NCBI GenBank assembly: GCA_020350085.1
Contig: CP070706.1
Span: forward strand, 2,510,597-2,518,296
Length of the DNA: 7,700 nucleotides
Origin: Acidobacteriota bacterium
GTDB taxonomy: Bacteria; Acidobacteriota; Polarisedimenticolia; J045
Reading direction: 5' to 3'
Both the position numbers and the translations under genes were made by a program. This document shows, piece after piece, positions 6,812-7,700 of this stretch. Under the pieces are notes generated by a model. The model saw nothing but the letters and a program-made list of their open reading frames with translations, was not told where the DNA came from and ran no database searches. Position 1 is the first letter of the stretch. Every line of letters begins with the position of its first letter.

Positions 6812-6984
6812 TCCAGCAAGTCGCGACCCGGTGTGGGGGTGCCGCGGGCTGAGGAACGCTTCTCGCAGCGACGACGAAGCAGCGCCCGCGTCTGATCAGT
6901 CCGACGGGTCGAGATCGGGCGCGCAGCCGATTACCTCTTACTGCCGAAACGTGCGTGTGCTGACCGCCCCGCTGCTTGCGAGAA

Positions 6985-7006
6985 GGCGGCGGAGCTACGC
7001 CGCTAC
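6985..7006 (-). repeat. GTAG-headed palindrome, possible REP-like copy 4
   Basis: On the minus strand, GTAG (7006-7003) runs into GCGGCG (7003-6998), a 6-base TAGCTC loop and CGCCGC (6991-6986). The head and arrangement agree with copies 1-3 (CGTAGCG, then palindrome), but the stem sequence differs, so membership in the same family is less certain. Confidence 0.4.
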
Positions 7007-7023
7007 GTCTCGCATGTGACGCG

Positions 7024-7064
7024 CGTCGACTGTGATCGGTCCCACGGAGCCACCTCAGTCGACG
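7024..7064 (-). terminator. Inverted repeat just after small secreted protein gene
   Basis: CGTCGACTG (7024-7032) and CAGTCGACG (7056-7064) are perfect 9-base arms around 23 bases. The structure begins one base beyond the TGA stop of the minus-strand gene. That position suggests a transcript 3' end. The loop is long and no T-run follows, so termination efficiency is uncertain. Confidence 0.4.
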
Positions 7065-7065
7065 G

Positions 7066-7461
7066 TCAAGGTCTCGACGGCAGCGCGATGATCAGCGGAA
7101 CATCGAAGGGATCTTTGCAGGCGACGTTGCCGTTTCCGAGCGTGAAGGTCTGTGCCAGAACACCGAGGGTGTCGTAGATCTCGACGCTCACGTTATCGCC
7201 ATCGATTTGCCCGCAAACCGCGACGTTGATCACCTCGTTGGCGGCGAGGATGTCGACGTAGAGTGGACGATCGCCGTTGTCGATCAGGCTGCTGGTGAAG
7301 CCCTCCTCGTAAAGAGGCTGCTTCAGGCCGACCTGGAACGAGCCTTCCGCGCGCCCGTCACCGAGCGTTGCGGCCAGAAGGGCGAGCAACACCACCGAAC
7401 GCCAGACGATGCGTCCACCGAGAAACCGATGCCGGAAGATGCGACGCAGCTGTCGAGTCAT
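7066..7461 (-). CDS. Small secreted protein of unknown function
   Basis: I do not recognise this 131-residue protein. The ATG at 7461 is chosen because AGGAGG lies 4 bases upstream and because a signal peptide follows: an arginine-rich N-region (TRQLRRIFRHR), a hydrophobic core SVVLLALLAATLG (about 22-34) and a likely cut after GRA (residue 38). The mature part of about 93 residues is rich in alternating hydrophobic residues, which suggests a beta-sandwich: RPLYVDILAANEVINVAV, VSVEIYD and AQTFTLGNGN. It has two cysteines, Cys83 and Cys115, which could form a disulfide after export. The protein ends abruptly after VPLIIALPSRP, close behind a beta-strand-like segment, so a C-terminal truncation cannot be excluded. 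An upstream in-frame ATG at 7542 would place about 27 unlikely residues before the signal and ignore the ribosome binding site. Confidence 0.7.
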   Translation of the reverse strand: MTRQLRRIFRHRFLGGRIVWRSVVLLALLAATLGDGRAEGSFQVGLKQPLYEEGFTSSLIDNGDRPLYVDILAANEVINVAVCGQIDGDNVSVEIYDTLGVLAQTFTLGNGNVACKDPFDVPLIIALPSRP

Positions 7462-7465
7462 GCAG

Positions 7466-7471
7466 CCTCCT
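7466..7471 (-). promoter_or_regulatory. Shine-Dalgarno AGGAGG for ATG 7461
   Basis: AGGAGG on the minus strand sits 4 bases before ATG 7461. The spacing is a little short but the match to the anti-Shine-Dalgarno sequence is complete. It decides the start in favour of 7461 over 7542. Confidence 0.65.
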
Positions 7472-7579
7472 GCCAGATGGCCTCGCCGTCCCTGCCGTCC
7501 GGGTGGGAGAGGCAGTGCGAGTTCGGATGCGCAGCAACCCACGCGGTGTCGCGCCGCGCTCGTCGGTTCCCGTCACCGA

Positions 7580-7700
7580 TCACGCTCGCGAAGCGGATGC
7601 TTTCGGATCGAGCTGCTCTCGTCCGAAGACAGCCCACCCTTCCAAGCAGCCTCGGGTCACGAGGGCAACGTGGGTTCCGGGTTCTCGGCGGGCAACGAAC
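7580..7700 (-). CDS. Possible C-terminal end of an unknown gene, cut by window
   Basis: A minus-strand frame enters from the right edge and is open for 39 codons to TGA at 7582-7580. It reads in part GTHVALVTRGCLEGWAVFG, which has a protein-like mix of small, hydrophobic and charged residues, followed by a polar tail. The neighbouring frame is also open but is arginine-rich and less protein-like. If real, this gene would lie upstream of and co-directional with the small secreted protein gene. Too little is visible to name it. Confidence 0.25.
   Translation of the reverse strand, partial: FVARREPGTHVALVTRGCLEGWAVFGREQLDPKASASRA

Larger units (their letters stand above)
6756..7065. other. Non-coding spacer between convergent genes
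   Basis: These 310 bases separate the macroglobulin stop from the stop of the small secreted protein gene. I find no convincing gene here; a 62-codon frame at 6831-7019 has arginine- and serine-rich, non-protein-like composition. The spacer holds the hairpin at 6778-6811, a GTAG-headed palindrome at 6985-7006 and an inverted repeat at 7024-7064. Nothing recognisable lies between about 6815 and 6980. Confidence 0.7.

Noticed and set aside
7462..7542. Upstream extension of the small secreted protein to ATG 7542
   Set aside because: The strong AGGAGG at 7466-7471 and the signal peptide fit ATG 7461.

Overview
The window is GC-rich, densely coding bacterial DNA. Its gene set (a Tat-exported lytic transglycosylase and a periplasm-type alpha-2-macroglobulin) points to a Gram-negative, didermic organism. 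I cannot assign a phylum. Short palindromes headed by GTAG resemble the REP elements of gammaproteobacteria, but the large macroglobulin architecture also occurs in other diderm phyla.

Layout, left to right. (1) At 3-500 (+) is the 3' part of a RES-domain gene, the NAD-degrading toxin fold of Xre-RES toxin-antitoxin pairs. Its start and any antitoxin lie left of the window. (2) At 501-685 is a spacer packed with hairpins: one GTAG-headed palindrome on the plus strand, an adjoining hairpin, and two tandem copies of a related palindrome on the minus strand. The last copy supplies the stop codon of the next gene. (3) At 686-1753 (-) is a GH23/SLT-type lytic transglycosylase with a twin-arginine signal. 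(4) At 1754-1928 is a divergent control region with a possible near-leaderless promoter for the transglycosylase and a perfect AGGGCCC/GGGCCCT inverted repeat upstream of the macroglobulin. (5) At 1929-6755 (+) is a very large alpha-2-macroglobulin with MG domains, a CxEQ thioester and a receptor-binding-type C-terminus. Its signal peptide (from ATG 1929, with a good Shine-Dalgarno) is separated from the body by an in-frame TAA at 2034. The uninterrupted body is open from GTG 2064. (6) At 6756-7065 is a non-coding spacer between convergent genes, with three hairpins and another GTAG-headed palindrome. (7) At 7066-7461 (-) is a small secreted protein of unknown function. (8) At 7580-7700 (-) is a tentative C-terminal end of another gene running off the right edge.

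How they may work together: alpha-2-macroglobulins trap proteases in the periplasm, and in many proteobacteria the gene sits beside pbpC, a cell-wall synthase thought to repair breaches. Here the divergent neighbour is a cell-wall lytic enzyme, so an envelope-maintenance theme is plausible but inferred. The two observations most worth checking are the stop codon between signal peptide and macroglobulin body, and a roughly 220-residue insert at the bait-region position that carries a GspG-pseudopilin-like DPWG...GxDxxxGTxDD module with a CxxC.
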